Shown here one piece after another: positions 23,786 to 36,994 of a stretch of DNA of 64,000 nucleotides. The stretch covers positions 329,304,802-329,368,801 of the forward strand of contig NC_081413.1 in NCBI RefSeq assembly GCF_030272615.1, given 5' to 3'. The notes below the pieces were generated by a model. That model searched no databases and was not told the origin of the DNA. It saw only the letters and a list, made by a program, of their open reading frames with translations. How positions within the stretch are numbered: the first letter of the stretch is position 1; every line of letters begins with the position of its first letter. Made by a program: the position numbers and the translations under genes. Source of the stretch: Cryptomeria japonica. Its lineage: Eukaryota > Streptophyta > Pinopsida > Cupressales > Cupressaceae.

Positions 23786-26700
23786 TGTAGTACCCCTTCT
23801 CGATTAGACTTTTTTTTAGACTCATGTTTGACTTCAATAGAATGTTTAGTGGATACATTATTGTTATATTTTGTTAAGACTTTATGTGATGTTATTACAT
23901 GCTTTAACTTGATTTGCAGTGTATGCTTTCATGCATTATTTCCTTACTTATGTTAAATGTGAATTTTACAAATTACTGACATGGACTGACACATTTACTT
24001 TATATGTGTGATGCGTTATTTACATGTTTTGTGTTTGCAAGTGTATGGGATGTGAGGGGATGATTTTCCTTCACCCACTCTGGTGAGACAGGAAACATCA
24101 CGATTCTCCTTCATCGGTGTGCATGTCATGTCTGTTTATATATTTGTCTATATGCACGTGTGGTTCTTTGATGCAGGACATTGCAGGTTCAAGTACCGGG
24201 TAGGTACGGGGCACCGACTCCACCTGGTTTTATAGGTCTGAGCATGCCTTATTTGTCTGATGAGAGTGGAGGAGATAGTTGTTAGACCCTAAATTGACCC
24301 GCAGTTACACTCATGTGAGTGTTGTCAGTCGGTCATCTTTTCCCGTTTGACCAACATGCGAGTCATAGTGCTTTGGTATTTTCATTTTGTGAGTCATCGT
24401 ATGGTCTTCCCTCATTTTGTGTGCTTCCAGTTATTTGAAAAGATTTAAATTGAGTGAATTGTGTTATTTTTGTGTTGGCGTATTGTATTTAAATAATATG
24501 CCCTTGACTTTATTGATTTAATTTAATAATGGAGTTGTTAAATTAAATGGTTCAATTGCATGTTATATTGTGAAAATAGTTGTATTAAATTATTTAAAAA
24601 AGAAATAAGTTAAATTCTATGCTATTTGAATTTTAGTGCAAATGTCGAGTTAAATTCATTTGGGGAAAAGAAAATAAATAAATAAAAATTTCATTGACCT
24701 TTTAGTTAGCTTTTAGATTTTTACTTTTGTTTAAGAGAATTGTCATGAAAAAGGGGAAATTAGATTTTTAACTTTTTAAATATTTTATTCCTATTGGTTG
24801 AGGAAACTTTTAACCCAAAAGTTTAGGTTGAAAATATTTTTCCTATATTAATTGTGAGTTCACGGGAAGTGGAGGAGGCATTTTTGAAAACAAAAACTTG
24901 GAAACCATTTGAAAGGAGAAATCTGGATTTTGGAATTGGTATGCAGGACTGAAGCTCTTCTACAATTTTCTTCCTAGATTGCTTTTTAGGTTGGGTAGAT
25001 TTCTATCTTTTGTTGCAATAAAAATTTAAATGTTTTGAGATTTTTCCTATGTGTGTGATTGAAGATCGTTAATTCTTATTGGAAATTCTTGTTTGAAAGT
25101 TTGGTTTGGAAATAGAGTAGTTTTCTCTTGAATTTAATCAAATTTCAAATCATTATTTGTTGAGGAGATTGTCCAATATCTTGTTGGTTGTGTGCTTTCA
25201 AGTTTTTGTAAAATTTAGTTTTTGATTATTTTCTCTATTTGAGTAGTAAGGAATAGATTTTGTTTTCTGAATGATTACAAGTTTTTATTTGTCTAAAATT
25301 AGGGGGTTATGCTCGCAAAATTTTGTCAATTTGCCTCTTTGTGTGATTCAATTATTTTTCCTATATGTGAGGAAATGAAGAAATTCATTTAAATCCCCTC
25401 TATTTGCTTAAAATTCTTTTGAATTTTTGCCCAAGGTCTTTGTATTTGGGTCTTTTATGCTTTAATTTATTAACATAAATCTTTATTGAAAATTTCATTG
25501 AAAAAAATATAAAAATAAATAAATTATGTTCACTGTTTTTCTTTTTACCAGTGATTATGTGCAAAATATGAATTGATTTATTTTAAATAAATTTACAAAA
25601 ATATATATATAAAAAATAAAAAATTATATTAACCCCCTACGTGGCAGGGTATACCCCACCACGTGGGATGGTAGCTTTTGCTACCATAGGGTAGAAGCAC
25701 TACTAAGAGGTAGTGACGTATGGAAGCAACACTACCAAAGGGTAGTGTCTGCTACTGTGTGGTAGTAGCACTACCCAAAGGTAGCAACCACCGCTTAAAA
25801 CATTTTTCCCTCATCGCTGGATTATTGGAATCGATGTTTTAAAATGCAAAAAGTGTTCGCTGTTTTATAACAGCGTGTTGATAAATTTTATGTTTTCATT
25901 TGCTATATTATTTTATTAATGTTTATATATATATATATATATATATATACTTTTCTAATCAAGACATTAGTTTTATGTGATCTATTTTGTAAATTAGATT
26001 TATTTTTGAAGTAGATTAAATATTTTAATATAATTCATATGTTATATTTTTATATATATATTTAATATGTTTTATTATTTTATTAGGAGTACTGTATTGG
26101 AATATAAAAATTGAATGATGTCTTTAGGAAGATGTATTAGTTAATGTGGGGTGTTTTATTCATTAAAATGATTATGAATGTTGCTTATTCAAATTGAAAA
26201 GAGGTAAATTGTTTTTTTATGATTAGTTAGATTTCTAGTCTTATTAGTTAAATGATGACTTGAATTTCTCTTAACAATTATGGTGATGTTTTATTAAATT
26301 TTAATCGAGAAATTTGCAAGTGTATATGATATTGTTATTCTCAAAGATTGTCTGAGTTCGGTCTTAGTGAATTTAGCATTTCTTGCAAGGGGTTTATTTG
26401 TTGCAAATTCTTGTCTATGTTCAGTCATCTTGTTGTGGTGTATATTGTACCTCTTGATCAGGGTTGTATTTATGACCTCATTGTTTTAACCATATTGTGA
26501 TTATTCTTTATGGTTAACCAAGGGTTAGTAAGTCTATGTTTTGGTCACCTATATGGTTGTAGTAGTGTTATGCCTGTCTATTTTGCCATAGGGTCCTCAT
26601 AGAGTGACCATGTTTGTTTAGTGTCCTATGAGAGAGTGACTTTCGAGTGGGGGCCACGCCCGAAGTGGTTGGCAGGATAACCCCTCGAAAGTCAGATAAT

Positions 26701-27673
26701 AAGTGATAACCTAATAATTAATTAGGGGGTGGGTAATTTTTAACATTAATTAAGATATTGTACCCCGCACATGGTTGGGTGCTCGTATAGGCCCAATATG
26801 TAGTGGGAAGGCCTGAAATGGCAAACCGAAAACCTTTTCTTCACGAAGGGTTGGTAGGGTCCGCATGAGACTTAGATGGAATTGGGGGTTCGGTAAAGGT
26901 TACCAGGATAACCGAGGATGGTGGCCAGGACCTATGGAGGCCTACCTAGGGTAACCTTCATAAGCTATGCGATGACACTCTCTCTTTAGGGTCACTAGTG
27001 TGTTGTGATGTTGAGTCCACCTGGAGTATTGTAGAGTCACACTTATATTATCGACCATGTTTTTCTTATGCTTGCTTGAGGGTATTCTTCTATCTCCTAG
27101 CACGGTGGGATGATTCTGTTTTGGGATCACATGGTCAGGTGGTAGTGCCACTTCCCATCAGATGTTTATGCCTTCATGCGAGGATTGGCTTCGCAGGTGT
27201 TCCCGTGGTTTGTGATTCGTGCATCATCTCGTGTTGGAGATTATTGTACTTTTGATACCCATGTGGTCATTTGTATCAATGGATTTATGTAATCTTGTAA
27301 TTGGTAATGATGTAATTTTTATATGTATTATTGGAAGCCATGTATTTGATGAATAATGTAATCTTAAGCTATAAATTTATATTGTTATACTTTCAATCTT
27401 TAAATGGGTAATTTGTTATATGTATATGGTTTATTATGTTCAATGAGTAATTGATGGTTAATTGGATTAATCTAAATTATAGAATTTAACCTTTTGTTTA
27501 ATTCTTCGTTGGTAACCCTTTAGGAATTCTTGTGTTAGTCTTTTGCTTGCATAATTATGTGCAATGTAGTAATTAAATCACTTAATGTGAATTAAACTTT
27601 AAAAAATATATATATCACCCATAGTTGCTTAGTTGTGTGGTTATTTCTTTGGGGTTCTTGGTGGGGCCTTACA
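23786..27673 (+). repeat. 3' LTR of element B (3888 bp)
   Basis: Bounded by TGTAGTACCCC and GGGGCCTTACA (terminal TGTA/TACA), preceded by a polypurine tract, and colinear with the 5' LTR except for the LINE. It is unusually long for this superfamily. Many differences from the 5' LTR are C/T or G/A at CG or CHG sites, for example CACGTG versus TACGTG in the palindromic array (25633-25795). The TA run near 25925 is longer than in the 5' copy. The 5-bp target duplication cannot be checked because the other edge is left of the window. Confidence 0.92.
25633..25795. repeat. Palindromic G-box/GGTAG array in 3' LTR B
   Basis: The counterpart of 11434-11593. The second CCACGTGG (25659-25666) is intact; the first has changed to TACGTGG. 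The GGTAGC/GCTACC hairpin and alternating units are kept with point changes. Confidence 0.72.
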
Positions 27674-30600
27674 CCACAGACGTCGTTGTTGCAGCTTTAT
27701 TAGGTGTTAAGTGCAGTAGTCAAATACGACGGTATTACCCATAAGCATGACCTAGAGGCACCATAGATACCGAACGTTGCTAGGTTTTTGTTTCCATCAC
27801 CTCTTGTTTAGCTATCTATCTAAGTACTTATTAAGCTTAAGCAACACTATGAAATGAAACTATTATAATACTAGAAATTTTTCCCTGCTGGCTTGAAAAC
27901 ATTATCCTAGTGCAACTTGAAATTGAGATCACTATTGCAAAGACTTGAAAACAAACAAATTCTATGAAATGAGGAACCTCTTGAAAATGCCAACCCATTT
28001 CCTACTAAAACATTAATATTCAAATTGTGAGGACCATTATATCTAACTTCTTGAAAATAACTTGCATGGTAATAATAAATAAGTAACTTGCATAATACAA
28101 TAAATGTGTAACTTGTGTAACTTGCAAAAAAAATGTAACTTACATGAAAGATTAACAAATGTTCAATTTCTAAAATGAGGACAAATTAAAATCAAATATT
28201 GATTTGTTTATTTAAATAAACAATTGATTAATGGAACCAAGGAATTAGACAATTTTGATCAATATTTAACTTAAATTTGACTATGATTGCAATAGAAATT
28301 TATAATTTATAATTTATAATAAAATAAAAATGCTAATAACCCATTAAATCTTAACTATTTAGATGAGTCCGATCTACAAATTTAATTCCCTTGATTCAAC
28401 AAGACTAAGGAGATTGTTAGCACTAATTAATACTAATGTTCTTACAAAATAGATTATATCATGCGACTTATCTCCAAATTTAAATGTTAATTAAATTTGT
28501 CTATACTAAATACTTTGCGACATAAATGTAACTTCCCCTTTACTATTCTTATATATCTTTAACTATTCATAGATTGATTATTCTCAAATGTCTTGTATAC
28601 TCTATATCGCGAGTTTTAACCTTGCAAGAACAAATATATCCAACTTCTTGAATTGAGGAAACTTTAGCTAAACATTACTTCATATTTCTTGAAATACAAA
28701 AAGTGTGTAACTAAACACAAATTTACTTGGGAGGTAAATTCTTTTAACCCTTAACACCTGCACTAATTTTTGAATTATACAAAAGGGTATTTCTATTTAT
28801 TATTTATTGAGACTAAATAGTGATACTTGATGAAAAAGAACTGGTACTATAGAATAAGTGTATCATTGATGAAGTATCATTTTCCTATCTTTTGTTTTCC
28901 TAAGATAAACTAATCTATTTAATAAGAAGATTTAACTGTTATATCTACATCCTAAGAAAGATTAATTTTAGATAGTAGGTTTCTTAATGTGTGATTATCT
29001 AATGAAATACCATATGTGTTAATTGACTCTTTGCCTTATACAATATGTATCCCTTCAAAACCCCAGAGGGGTTTTCTTTTCCCATCATGAAGGGAAGGTC
29101 AAAATTTGCAACTTAAATTCCCATCAATAGAACCCTAATAGGTGACCCTTTGGCATGAGTTAGGTTTATTATAGTTCTCTTAAAAGATTAATTACCACTT
29201 AATATAATTAATAATCAATTTTCTTATCCACTAAGGAAAACATTTTAAAGAAAACCCCCTTTTAATTAATAAATTCATTCTAATAATATAAGTTTCAACT
29301 ATTAAGAAAAAAACATTTATAATCCCCCAAGTTATAAATTAATTCCAATAATAAGTATATTTATATATTTTTTTTTTCTTAAAAGAAAATTACCCAATGT
29401 TCAAATTGATTTTAATAATACAAATAAACAAATTTCAATATTGGGTGAACTTAAATATAAATTAATTTTAGAACAAGTAAATTTAAATATTAGGCTAATA
29501 AGTTATTGGTATTCAATTTTTTTTATGTTTAATAAAATTTAGAAGGATAACAGGTTAATATGAATCCACTTCATAAAACACAACCACTTTTTTTTAATAT
29601 ATATACACAGAGATAAATGCACACAACACAGAGATAAATATTTCTTTTTTTGTTTTCCTATTATTATTTTTAAATTACTTCGACAAAAAAAAATATTTGT
29701 TCACATTATTTATTTTATCTTAATATATACTTCATTTTATTAATCTATTTTTTGAAATATGAAGAGAATTGGTTAAATAATATTCTCATTGTATTATTTT
29801 GAAAATAAATGTACCAAATTACTTTTATTTCATACATGTATATTGATTTAATCTATCAAAAATCTGAAAAATACAAGAGGAGGATTCTTTGTAAAATATA
29901 ATTTTAATACATGCATATTGCTTTAATCTATCAAAAATTTCGAAACTACAAGAAGAGATTTCTTTGGGAAAAAAATGTGATTTCTACTTATTAATCCGAC
30001 CCTTTTTCAAATTTAAATAAAATATCAAAAGAAATACACATACAAATATGAATCCCCACCCTATTTTTGAAAGGAAATCATGTGATAAGAGAGGAGGAAC
30101 CTGGATTTGCTAGAAGAGCAAATTTGTTGTTGTTGAATCAACTCTTTGTTGCTTAGCTATCTTCTTTTAATCCTTCTCCTCCAAATCCCCTGAAAAAAAA
30201 TTCCTATCTCCTACAATACAATATGTCTACCAAAATCCTTCTACAACTAGCATGATTTGCTAGAATTCAAGAACTACCTTTCTATCAAAACAATGAACTC
30301 CTTTTTCAAAAACAATGAACTCCCCCTTTCGAAAATCTAGAATTCATTAAATAGAAAAGAGAGTCATTTTCCCACTACAAAATAAATTAATTGATTTTCA
30401 TATTCTTTTCCCAAAATAATTTCATGCAAAATGATTAATTGTCATAGTGGGGGTTACATGCAAAAATTGAATTTGAAATTCTCTTCTAGAACCTTCTCAT
30501 TTCCTCCTACAACATGTGCTAAATAGCATATTGAGAAAATAAACAATTTCTAAATTAATTTCATGCAAACATGATTGTTCACATAGTGGGGGTTACATTT

Positions 30601-30877
30601 GACTATGCAGTCAAAATTCAAATTTGAATTCTCCTCCATTTTATCAAAATGCATTTTGTAACTCCTTTTTCATAAAAATGCCATGAATAAAATTATTCTT
30701 GTCATAGAATAATTTTGTAACTCCCATGTCATATATTTGCTAAATATAAAATTTATTCTTTAATATTTTGAATTTAAAATTTCTTTTCTAGAATCTTCTT
30801 ATTTCTCTTACACCATGTGCTCAATTAGGATATTGAGAAAATAAGCAATTTTCAAATAAATTATGACCTCATGTGTG

Positions 30878-30879
<2 letters not shown>
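27674..30879. other. AT-rich intergenic or unassigned repeat sequence
   Basis: No protein homology is seen on either strand. The first 110 bases after LTR B are of normal base content and hold the presumed 5-bp target site CCACA. The rest is very AT-rich. A degenerate direct repeat (30474-30560 against about 30772-30860, sharing TTCTAGAA-CTTCT, ACATGTGCT-AAT-ATATTGAGAAAATAA) and a repeated CATAGTGGGGGTTACAT motif (about 30450 and 30585) are present. It may be part of an unrecognised LTR belonging to the following frame. Confidence 0.5.
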
Positions 30880-30911
<32 letters not shown>

Positions 30912-30912
30912 C
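30880..30912. repeat. (GTA)n microsatellite
   Basis: About eleven GTA units, ending about 58 bp before the first ATG of the reading frame at 30970 and close to where its similarity to the element B extra ORF begins. Confidence 0.95.
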
Positions 30913-30969
30913 AAGTCATATCAAGGTCCAAAAAGAGGGTTATGACATTTATACTAGTACTCATTTCTC

Positions 30970-33894
30970 ATGCACATGTTCTTGTATCGAAATGTAGATT
31001 ACTTTGAAGGCACTATGAACCTCAGAAGAACAACTGACAATAATGAAATTCCAGTGCAACTTTGGATCATGGATATGTCTTGGGACAGACATGAGGCTAG
31101 CTTTGTGAGGTTTGATAACAACTTTTCTTCTAGGTTAAGGAAAAGTTTGATAGTGAACCCAACAAGGATCCCCATGAAGCTGCATGATTTTGTAAGGCCT
31201 GGGGAGAGGTTGCAACTTCTGAAGATTGAGCACAATTGGGGGGATTTTATCCCTTATCCTGTTAGCACTGTTATTAGAATTTATGGTTTCTCTGGTCAGC
31301 CACATGTATTGCCTTTTAATGTTCCTTTGAGAATGGTTCTTTCTCAAGTAATGTGGCAGATAGGGTGCATCCATGATAAGGAATTAAAGGGAAGAGGCAA
31401 AGGAAAAAATTTCCCTGATTATACTGTCATTCCATTTTTTGTGATTTTAAAAGGAGGATATGAGCATTTTGACAAGTTCTTTGCACCATATCATTTAGGG
31501 GTTAGCATAGCCATACATAGTGACTCGGAGGGGTTTTATAACATATCCAGGGCAAGAATAAAAGGAGGCCTATTTCCCCATGAACACAATTTCCCTGAGG
31601 ATATAATAAGAAATGAGTTTGATTTCATGACTCAAGATTAGAGGAAAGAGAAATGGATAGCTTTTAGGAAGCTATGGGCTATAGTTCAAAATATGGATCC
31701 AAGCTATGATCCAACAAAAAATTTCACTCCATTTTGTGCTAAAGTTGATTTTTTTATGAACAATTTTAATGAATTGATTCTTGCATTAAAGGAGAAGAGA
31801 GCCAAACTTCAAGAAGTCCATGGCCGACAAGTTGAAAGAAGAGATGTACATCATCCAATGCCCATCACACCGGAGGAATCAACCTTGATTCATCAAATGA
31901 GGATGCAATAGCCAGGCCCACAACCTCCTCTACCTCAAAGAACAGATGGCCTAGTAGAAGAAAGACTTGTTTATGAGCCCTCTCAAAAGAGGGTAAGAGA
32001 AGAAACAAGTGGTGAAGAAGAGAGTAGCAGTGACAGTGAAGAATTGGTGAGGAGAAAAGGTAAAAAGATAATGAAGCCAGAGCCTCCCGCAAAGGTGCAA
32101 GTTAATTCATTTAAAGGAGTCAAGATCATTGATCTTGAAGATTCAGATAGAATTCCTTCACCACCACATGTGCCCTATTCACTTTCAAGGCAATTTGAAG
32201 AACAAGTAGAGGAAGACACTTTTATAGTAACAAGTGCAAAGATGCAAAATGGTATTCGTCTTGTGCCTCCTAGTTTGGAGTTGGACCTCACTCCCTTGGA
32301 TATTTAGGGTATAGGTTTCAAGGATGCGAGGAAGGAGGCATGTGATAAATTTCTTAAGGATTGTGCTTTTGTGAGAAGCCCGACCTTTCTGCAATTGGTA
32401 TGGAAAATGAAAATAGATGAATTTAAGAAGGGAAGTGCCAAGAGAAAATCTTAGAGGCCAAATAGGTCTGAGCATGAAAATTAGGAAGAAGTTAGGAATG
32501 AGATGATGGAAGAGTTTAGGAAAATTACTGTAGATGAGGGCAGGATGATTGTAAATCGGGTTGGAGTCTTAATTTTACCAGAATGGGATATATCAGATGC
32601 AGTGGACTTTGATGCAATTAGGAAATCAAAGGACCAACAATTAGGTTTAGAGGAAGAAGAAAGGTTGGCATTAAAAGGATCATATTTTGTAGATGAATAT
32701 GCAACCTTGGGAATATGGGCATTAGAGGAAGGACCTAGAAAGCCTAACATTAGTGACATGAATCCCAACTTAAAAGGAAGCCTTATTATAAAAAGAGCAT
32801 CTAACACATCGAGTGTAGAAGCTACAAAGTTGAATGTTGATGTCATCAAATTGGCTCATGACTCTTCAAAGATGGAAGCCTTGTAAAAAGAAGAGCTAAT
32901 GAGAAAGTTTGACAAGCTTTTCAATGATTATAATGCAATTCGACAGAGGTGTGTATAATTGTAAACCAAAGTGCAACTTCTTATTCAAGGACAAATTAGA
33001 GTATCATCTTCTGCACTTATAGGGACATCAGTGCCAACAACATCCATATCTCTACCTATTACCCATGAAGAAGAAGCAATTCAACCTTGTAGCAATGTTG
33101 ATTTTCCCAATATATTATTGGTACCATATGATGATGATGATCCTGGATCCACTAGATCTACAGATCCAACTAAAGCCCAGCTCTTGGAGAGGATTATTGA
33201 ATTAGAAAATAAGCTGAAAGAATCAGGAGATAAGTCAGCTTGGCAACGAAAGGAGATAGTTAGCTCAATGCTAACTCATTTAAATGAAAAAGTTGATAGT
33301 AGAATTAATAGCATTCAATCTTTGTATTTTTTATTATTTGATGCTATTCATAAATTTGATAAAGATAAGGAGATGTCAGTTGCCTTGTTCACAAAGTGGT
33401 TCCAAAGGGGAAACGAGCTTAGAATAATGTCTATGGACTCCAAATATCATGTTGAGAGGCCACCTACACTCCAGCCAACTTATTTGTTGGTAAAATCAAT
33501 TTATGATTGATGCCCAAATTTTGCCAAAGAATATAGAAAGAAAGATAAGGGAGTTGATGAGAAATTTTAGTGAGCTGAGTGAAACACTCCTACCGGATAT
33601 TGAGGATAAAAATGGGGCAGTTAAGCCTTTACAATTTTGGAAAGAGGAGACAGAGAGAGTCATCAACACCCAAGTAGAGTTAATTTGTGAAGGGATGAAC
33701 ATTGATATGCTGGAGAATAGCATGGACAAAATAATTGTCATAGGCATTTTTTTGAATCTTTTGAAAGAGAGGCAAATCAAGTAGTCATTAAGTACACTCC
33801 ATACAGAGAAAAAGCTAATGAGGTCATGAGTTATGAATGGCCAACTGATGAAGAATACAACGGATGGAGTAAGACATATTTGAATGAGGAATAA
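30970..33894 (+). pseudogene. Large ORF F, homologue of the extra ORF of element B
   Basis: One frame covers 30970-33508, shifts near 33500, and shifts back in a T-run near 33750 to end at TAA 33892-33894 (about 975 codons). About eight internal stops are TAG or TAA, all where Gln fits. It shares with the frame at 15132-18065, in the same order, a QLW motif, FVRPGE, EHNWGDF, YGF and VLP, then GS-DE-WAL with RPNISD-type sequence, then a helical C-terminus with LP-IED-G-K-W and LEN. The middle is charged with coiled-coil character. The N-terminal ~250 residues of the B protein have no counterpart; recognisable similarity starts just upstream at YSFLM, next to an in-frame TAG. Function unknown. 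No LTRs are visible around it, so it may be a truncated element, an element with undetected LTRs, or an exon of an old host gene. Confidence 0.75.
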
Positions 33895-35987
33895 GGATTG
33901 TAAACTGTTTGATATAACTGTTTGGTTGAACAGTTTTTGTCTTCTAGTGGTAGATATCTTTTTGAACCAGAACAACAACAAGGGTGATAAAATGCATCAT
34001 GAATATGAGAGAAGCGGTTGCAGATTTTGATATTGGTTATAACTTTCCTCAAATGGAATATCTTTGTAACAAACTTCAAGTATGTTTAATCATTTTGATG
34101 ACATTTGTCTCTTGGCCTGAAGCTTGTTTTCTCCCTTGTTTTCTATAAAAGGGAAATCAAGGCCATTAGAAAGGGTTCCAAAAAATCTTCGAACAGGGTC
34201 TCTTGTGTAGGTCTGGTCTGCAGGATTAGGTTCCATTTTTGAGAAGTCATGAGTAAATAGCAGAGAATTGTAATGTCATTTTCTAGAGAAAAATAGAAGA
34301 TAGTCATCAGTTTCAAATTTCAAATGGGTTCTCCTGTAAATAAATGTATTTGGTTATTTGATAGAAGATAGTCTTTGAAATTAATACGGATATAATTTCA
34401 AATCCTTACTCTCCTGCATACGATTTTATTTTCTTTTGGGTATATGGAATCAAGGGTTTCATTTGTTCATTACATTGTTATGATGTATGTAATCTTTCAT
34501 TTCATGTTTTAATCCAAGGGGTTAATTAAAATGCTTGAATGAGATCACAGAGTGATAAAGCTTGTACTAGGATTTGATGAGTAGTTTGTGTAAGAAATTA
34601 CAAATAAAATGATATTGTAATGCAATATCATTTAAGATTTAATTAGCTATTAGATAAATTTCTATCAAGTTTCAGTGATATTTCATAAACTTAGAGCCCA
34701 ATAGAGTAAGGCATTGGTATATGCTAGCAAATGTCATTAGGTTATCAATTTCTTGTCTATTTCACTTATGGTTTGTCATAAATCATTAAAATTGAGACAT
34801 ATTTCCAAGTTTTTATGTATGCTCGAGGTGTCCTAGTATCTCATGCTCTAGATAAGGTCGAGGATCACTGAAGAATTTGCCATTCTTGAGCATTCTCCCT
34901 ATTGTTGAGCCTGTGTATGAGATTATCTACTTTGTTTTAGCATAATTTGTGAGTATGGCACAAAGATCATAAATTTGCTAAGTGATCACCCTTTCGGGTC
35001 TTGCCAAGCCCAAAGTATAGAAGGATTTACAAATCCTTGTCGTAGTTGGTCCAAGTCTAAAGGATATTGATAGTTGGAAGTGTCTTTCCATAGGTATTTT
35101 GAGGAATCAACTTGATTTCTTCCTTGTAGCAGTGTAAACCCATTTTTGGGAACGAACACTCCTATTTCTACATCTTTTTCAGTGTTGCTTCTAGTTGCTT
35201 TGGGGCCTCTCAATGAACCTCCCTCTAAATGGGTGCAGGTTTTTATCACTCCTTCATTAGAGTTGCCCCTCATCACTTCTTTGTCGGACATACCTCCATT
35301 GTCCCAACCCATTGATTTGGTGCATACATAGCTAGTGTCTAGTACAAATCTGTCTTCTACCCTTGTTTCATAGTTGCTTCAACATCCAAGCTTTCTTGGA
35401 GTCCTCGAGCCTGCTACGATTGATAGGAGGCTTCTCCTGTGCACCCAAAATGCAAGCTTGAGCAGGGCCCTATTCCAAAGTTTTGACGACAAAAATATTT
35501 GCAGGTATGTTCTTTGCCCTCTTCTATACATGTCACAATGCTTGCTAGTTTGTCTGTCTCTATGTGTGTCATTGAGAAGGCCCTGCCTTCTCCTGAGTTT
35601 GTCACTACCCCTCTTCCGAAGGCCAGCAATCTTGTTCTTGTTTCATCTTCTCTGAATGAGTCACTCACTTCCTCCACAGAGGCTTGCATGTTCAACTCCT
35701 TAGAAGATATCTCGGCCTTGTTTATGATCTTCACACGATCCTTAACCCTTACCTTCTTTGAGCCTGTGGACATGGTTGTCGATGTTGCTTCATCCCTTTC
35801 TCTCGCTACTAGTGAGATGCCTGATGAAGCCCTTGCGGTGGTCCCTCTTTGAGCTTGTCCTCCTTCTCCTTATGATCTAGATTGGGAGGACGATGATCTC
35901 CTAAGGGATGGCCTTTAGGATTTTTATCTTTTATCTCCATCTGTTTGTATGTGTGTTTGATTGTGTTCCCCCATGCTTTCATTATAT
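33895..35987. other. Unassigned sequence between frame F and element E
   Basis: 33895-34985 is AT-rich and non-coding, with a TATAAAAGGG motif at about 34144. From 34986 to 35980 GC content rises and both strands have open stretches (for example minus 34986-35312 and 35414-35773). These are in different frames with no recognisable domain, so I do not call a gene. The last part is the sequence that element E interrupted. Confidence 0.4.
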
Positions 35988-35992
35988 GTTTG
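35988..35992. repeat. Target-site duplication of element E, left copy
   Basis: GTTTG directly precedes the TGTTAGG start of the left LTR and recurs directly after the right LTR at 42613-42617. Confidence 0.9.
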
Positions 35993-36793
35993 TGTTAGGA
36001 TTCCCATAGATACTGAGAGGGGGGGGGGTGAATCAGTATCTAACCAGTGTATAGAATTTATTATCTTAAAACATGTAGAATATATTATAACAATGTACCG
36101 ATATGCAAGAAATAATACAATAAATAGAATAAAAAACATCCACATGAAAAGCACACCATGACATAAGGATTTAATGAGGAAACCTGGTGTGGGAAAAACC
36201 TCAGTGGGATTTGTGACCCACAATATCCACTTACTGGCCAATAAGAGAATATTACTTACAATAGGGGCCTGCACATGCAGGAAGGCCAACTGCCTAGAGC
36301 TCACTGCTCAGTGGGAAGTCTCATTGACTTACAATGTGGATTGTACAAATCTAATATCTTGTACTGTTTTACAATAGCATCTATAATGCCTGATTCAGTA
36401 CCGATTGCTGCTCTGCTTCTTACATAAACCCTTTACCCTATATTTTGCATAATAGGTCTTCCTTAATATTTCGCATATATTACTTACATGACCTTATTCA
36501 TTGCTTCATTACAAAATGTCTATAATGATCTCTTTTATATTTAAGAGTCATTTTACAACATGCCAAGTCAGCTTACAAAGTTTTTACTATAATGTCGGCC
36601 TCTGTGCCGGTATACTTCCTTTCTTTGTGCTGGTGGCGGTGTCCTGAGTGCCAGTGTAGAGTTTGATCATTGATGCCGGTGCACTAACTTGCCAGTGTAA
36701 TGCCTTGCCGGAGCCATAGGATTGTAAGGTTGCCATCAATGACAAAACCTTCAATCACATACAATGTCTCATTGGAGTGTGCATATGCCAACA
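35993..36793 (-). repeat. 3' LTR of element E (left copy, 801 bp)
   Basis: Begins TGTTAGGATTCCCATAGATA and ends CATATGCCAACA. It lies downstream of the polypurine tract when read on the minus strand. A G-run (GAGAGGGGGGGGG) near 36020 differs in length from the right LTR. Confidence 0.92.
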
Positions 36794-36808
36794 ATCTCCC
36801 CCTTTGGC
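36794..36808 (-). promoter_or_regulatory. Polypurine tract of element E
   Basis: On the minus strand this reads GCCAAAGGGGGAGAT, directly before the LTR. A similar GCCAAAGGGGG run recurs at about 36943-36953, a possible second tract. Confidence 0.82.
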
Positions 36809-36994
36809 ATTGATGGCAACACTCATGAGAAATTTCAAAAGTGTATCCAAAAATGTGAAGTCCAAAAATGTTACCAGAAATGTATGTGCTCCCTCTGAGC
36901 ATATAATTCTTGTGATGTTGAATTTTCTCATCCCACTAGTCCCCCTTTGGCATCAATGACAAAGGTTGTCAAGATCTCAGTAGAGTTTGTAGTT

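Noticed and set aside
35146-35852. Open frames on both strands left of element E
   Set aside because: Several overlapping frames on both strands, no recognisable motif and no continuation right of E.
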